Assembly (NCBI GenBank): GCA_027297425.1
Contig: JAPUIC010000079.1
Coordinates: 1-7,255, forward strand
Direction of reading: 5' to 3'
Length of the DNA stretch: 7,255 nt
Origin: Nitrososphaerota archaeon
Lineage (GTDB): Archaea; Thermoproteota; Nitrososphaeria; Nitrososphaerales; JAPUIC01
The notes under the pieces were generated by a model that was not told the origin of the DNA, searched no databases, and worked only from the letters and a program-made list of their open reading frames with translations. The number at the start of each line of letters is the position of its first letter. The stretch's first letter is position 1. The position numbers and the translations under genes are program-made. Shown here piece after piece: positions 5,583-7,255 of this stretch.

Positions 5583-6620
5583 GTGCCTATTCTGAATAGC
5601 GATGGTATAGACGGACTCTTCTTGCTCTCCGGGGAAGATAGTTCAATTCCTATGGGTGAACTAGACTCTCTTATCAGGATATATCACCCAAACACCGAGC
5701 TATCTTCGGTTGGACGACGTTTAGTAATAGCCAAGAACGTTAATAGCGAAACTGTAGATATTATTTCCCGAAGAGGTGCCTATGTGTATATTGGTGGTAC
5801 GTTTGTAACATCTATTCAAAACAACGTCAGGGTTAGAGATATCGAAGAGGTAGATTTTAGGCCATTTATTCAAAACGGTGATGGATTTGCAATTCGAATG
5901 ATGGGTACTCGTGATGAAGACGTCAAGGTAAAAATAGAAACTATTATCGGCTCTGCCGTAACGAGACAACTCCCAAGCTTAAGGGTCACGCTTTCCAATC
6001 CTGATGTATTAATTTGGGGTGTTGAACAATCGAAGAAAATATACTTGGGATGCACGAGAAATTGGGACCGAAAGAAGGGGTGGGTTCAGAGGAGGGCGCG
6101 ATCTAAGCCATTCTTCCATGCTTCTGCACTTTATCCGAAGTTCGCTAGAGCATTAGTGAACTTGACGATGGCACGGGAGCATGAGACTATACTCGACCCT
6201 TTTTGTGGTACTGGGACTATACTTCAGGAAGCTTCACTAATGAATATTGAGGCTATAGGGATAGACATAGATAAGAAGATGTGTATGGGTACGAATCGTA
6301 ACCTAAAACATTTGGACCTGAAGCGAACTTCCATCATAAGATCTGATTCTACAGTATTGCCTGTTAAATCTGCAGACGTTATTGCCACCGATCTACCTTA
6401 TGGTCGATGTTCTTCCACAAAAGGCAAGACATTGCGGACAATATTGGATTCCTTCCTTCGCGATACTTGTCGTATTCTGCCACTAGGGAGAAAAGCCACT
6501 TTGGTCTACCCTAAAGGGATCAAATTAATCCTCCCACCCGAACTCGTTTTGACTCAAAAACATGAGATATTCATGCACACAAATCTTACTAGGGTGGTAG
6601 TCGTCCTTGAGAGACAATGA
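5583..6620 (+). CDS. trmG10: tRNA (guanine(10)-N2)-methyltransferase, THUMP type
   Basis: The predicted enzyme uses S-adenosylmethionine to methylate N2 of G10 in the tRNA D-stem (archaeal Trm-G10, related to Trm11; COG1041). Of 345 residues, the first 160 or so form a diverged N-terminal part where the THUMP RNA-binding domain is expected (about 50-155). Then comes the family linker RSKPFFHASALYPKFAR (173-189), followed by a Rossmann-fold methyltransferase: DPFCGTGT at 205-212 (SAM motif I), GIDID at 226-230 and catalytic DLPYGR at 270-275, the amino-methyltransferase (D/N)PPY-type motif. Here it reads DLPY, as in Trm11-type enzymes. The start is GTG at 5583, the only usual start between an in-frame TAG (5565-5567) and Met24. 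RNase Z follows within a few bases, so the two are probably co-transcribed as a tRNA-maturation unit. Confidence 0.93.
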   Translation: MPILNSDGIDGLFLLSGEDSSIPMGELDSLIRIYHPNTELSSVGRRLVIAKNVNSETVDIISRRGAYVYIGGTFVTSIQNNVRVRDIEEVDFRPFIQNGDGFAIRMMGTRDEDVKVKIETIIGSAVTRQLPSLRVTLSNPDVLIWGVEQSKKIYLGCTRNWDRKKGWVQRRARSKPFFHASALYPKFARALVNLTMAREHETILDPFCGTGTILQEASLMNIEAIGIDIDKKMCMGTNRNLKHLDLKRTSIIRSDSTVLPVKSADVIATDLPYGRCSSTKGKTLRTILDSFLRDTCRILPLGRKATLVYPKGIKLILPPELVLTQKHEIFMHTNLTRVVVVLERQ

Positions 6621-6635
6621 TTTATCATGGTGCAA

Positions 6636-7255
6636 ATGCGAGTTATTTTCCTAGGGACATCATCAGCGGTTCCAACCATCAATAGAGGCTTATTCTCTAT
6701 AGCTCTCGTTCGAGGTCCAGACTTACTCCTCTTTGATTGTGGTGAAGGTACTCAGAGACAGATGCTTGGTACCAGCATCGGGTTCGGTAAAGATACATCC
6801 ATTTTTGTGACACATATGCATACTGACCATCTTAACGGACTATTCGGCCTTCTACAGACTATGTCTCTAAATAATCGAGAGAAGGCCGTTCGCATCTATG
6901 GCCCAGAAGGGATCGAGAAATACGTTAGGCAAGGTCTAGATATACTTCGAGTTGATTTGTCTTTTGAGCTCGAGGTCCATACAATCGCTGAAGGGGTGGT
7001 CCTGGAGAGACCCGATTATTTTGTAAAAGCGAGCCGCGCAGAGCATTCAGTAATATCTTATGCCTACTTGATTGAAGAGCGACCTAGGCCAGGGCTTTTT
7101 AATCCAAAGAAGGCGACTGCCTTACATATCCCAAAAGGTGAATTATGGTCTACTCTGCAGAAGGGTGAGAGCATTACCATCAAGAAAAAGAAGTTCAATC
7201 CCTCTGATGTTATGGGCCATCCACGTCCTGGTAGAAAGGTCTGCATTTCTGGTGA
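6636..7255 (+). CDS. rnz: ribonuclease Z (tRNA 3'-endonuclease), 3' end cut by window
   Basis: This metallo-beta-lactamase-fold endonuclease cuts the 3' trailer from precursor tRNAs, leaving the discriminator base for CCA addition. That step is needed here because the window's tRNA-Arg does not encode CCA. The frame stays open to the last base, giving over 200 residues of an expected 300 or so. Visible are the N-terminal MRVIFLGTSSAVPT, FDCGEGTQRQML, the zinc-binding HMHTDH motif with LNG after it, and the AEHSVISYAYLIEE segment with the next metal-ligand-type His. The sequence stops near CISGD, just where the conserved GDT Asp ligand block begins. The start at ATG 6636 gives the family-typical MRVIFLGT and follows a GGTG that may pair with 16S rRNA. 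An in-frame ATG at 6627 would add three residues. The gap to the methyltransferase stop is 15 bp, or 6 bp with the earlier start. Confidence 0.95.
   Translation, partial: MRVIFLGTSSAVPTINRGLFSIALVRGPDLLLFDCGEGTQRQMLGTSIGFGKDTSIFVTHMHTDHLNGLFGLLQTMSLNNREKAVRIYGPEGIEKYVRQGLDILRVDLSFELEVHTIAEGVVLERPDYFVKASRAEHSVISYAYLIEERPRPGLFNPKKATALHIPKGELWSTLQKGESITIKKKKFNPSDVMGHPRPGRKVCISG

Noticed and set aside
7064..7246. 60-codon minus-strand frame near the window end
   Set aside because: It lies fully inside the RNase Z gene on the other strand and has no motif.
1..7255. Defence island, mobile element or other novel gene cluster
   Set aside because: Every large frame belongs to a housekeeping family; no transposase, integrase, repeats or terminal inverted repeats were found. 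Apart from the tRNA intron, the window looks like ordinary core genome.

Overview
The window looks like ordinary chromosomal core sequence from an archaeon. The evidence is a ThiD-ThiN fusion in the thiamine pathway, a GPN-loop GTPase, an archaeal-type (class III) PRPP synthetase, a THUMP-type tRNA G10 methyltransferase, a COG1340-type coiled-coil protein, a one-knuckle-pair zinc ribbon, a tRNA gene without encoded CCA, and TATA-like boxes about 25-30 bp ahead of start codons with no clear Shine-Dalgarno sequence (leaderless style). The gene set and style fit a euryarchaeote, perhaps of the Thermoplasmatota (Marine Group II/III or relatives), but the lineage is inferred from gene content only. 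The DNA is moderately AT-rich and uses GTG and TTG starts freely.

Layout: (1) 3-93, minus strand: tRNA-Arg(UCG), interrupted in the anticodon stem by a 15-nt non-canonical intron. (2) 139-1044, minus: coiled-coil protein. (3) 1126-2472, plus: thiDN, divergent from the coiled-coil gene. (4) 2498-3259, minus: GPN-loop GTPase, convergent with thiDN across 25 bp. (5) 3338-4180, plus: CinA/molybdopterin-binding-domain protein, divergent from the GTPase. (6) 4317-4520, minus: 67-residue zinc-ribbon protein. (7) 4652-5539, plus: prs, divergent from the zinc ribbon. (8) 5583-6620, plus: tRNA (guanine-10-N2)-methyltransferase. (9) 6636-7255, plus: ribonuclease Z, cut by the window end.

The first six protein genes alternate in direction as head-to-head and tail-to-tail pairs, so most are probably transcribed singly. 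The last two plus-strand genes are closely packed (RNase Z starts 6 or 15 bp after the methyltransferase stop) and form a small tRNA-maturation unit: one modifies G10, the other cuts the tRNA 3' trailer. prs lies just upstream and supplies PRPP for nucleotide synthesis.

I see no mobile element, CRISPR array, phage gene or defence system. The most notable item is the tRNA-Arg gene: a 15-nt intron between positions 29 and 30 can be placed almost exactly, and the surrounding bases fold into a bulge-helix-bulge that competes with the D-stem. This implies a splicing endonuclease with relaxed substrate range.
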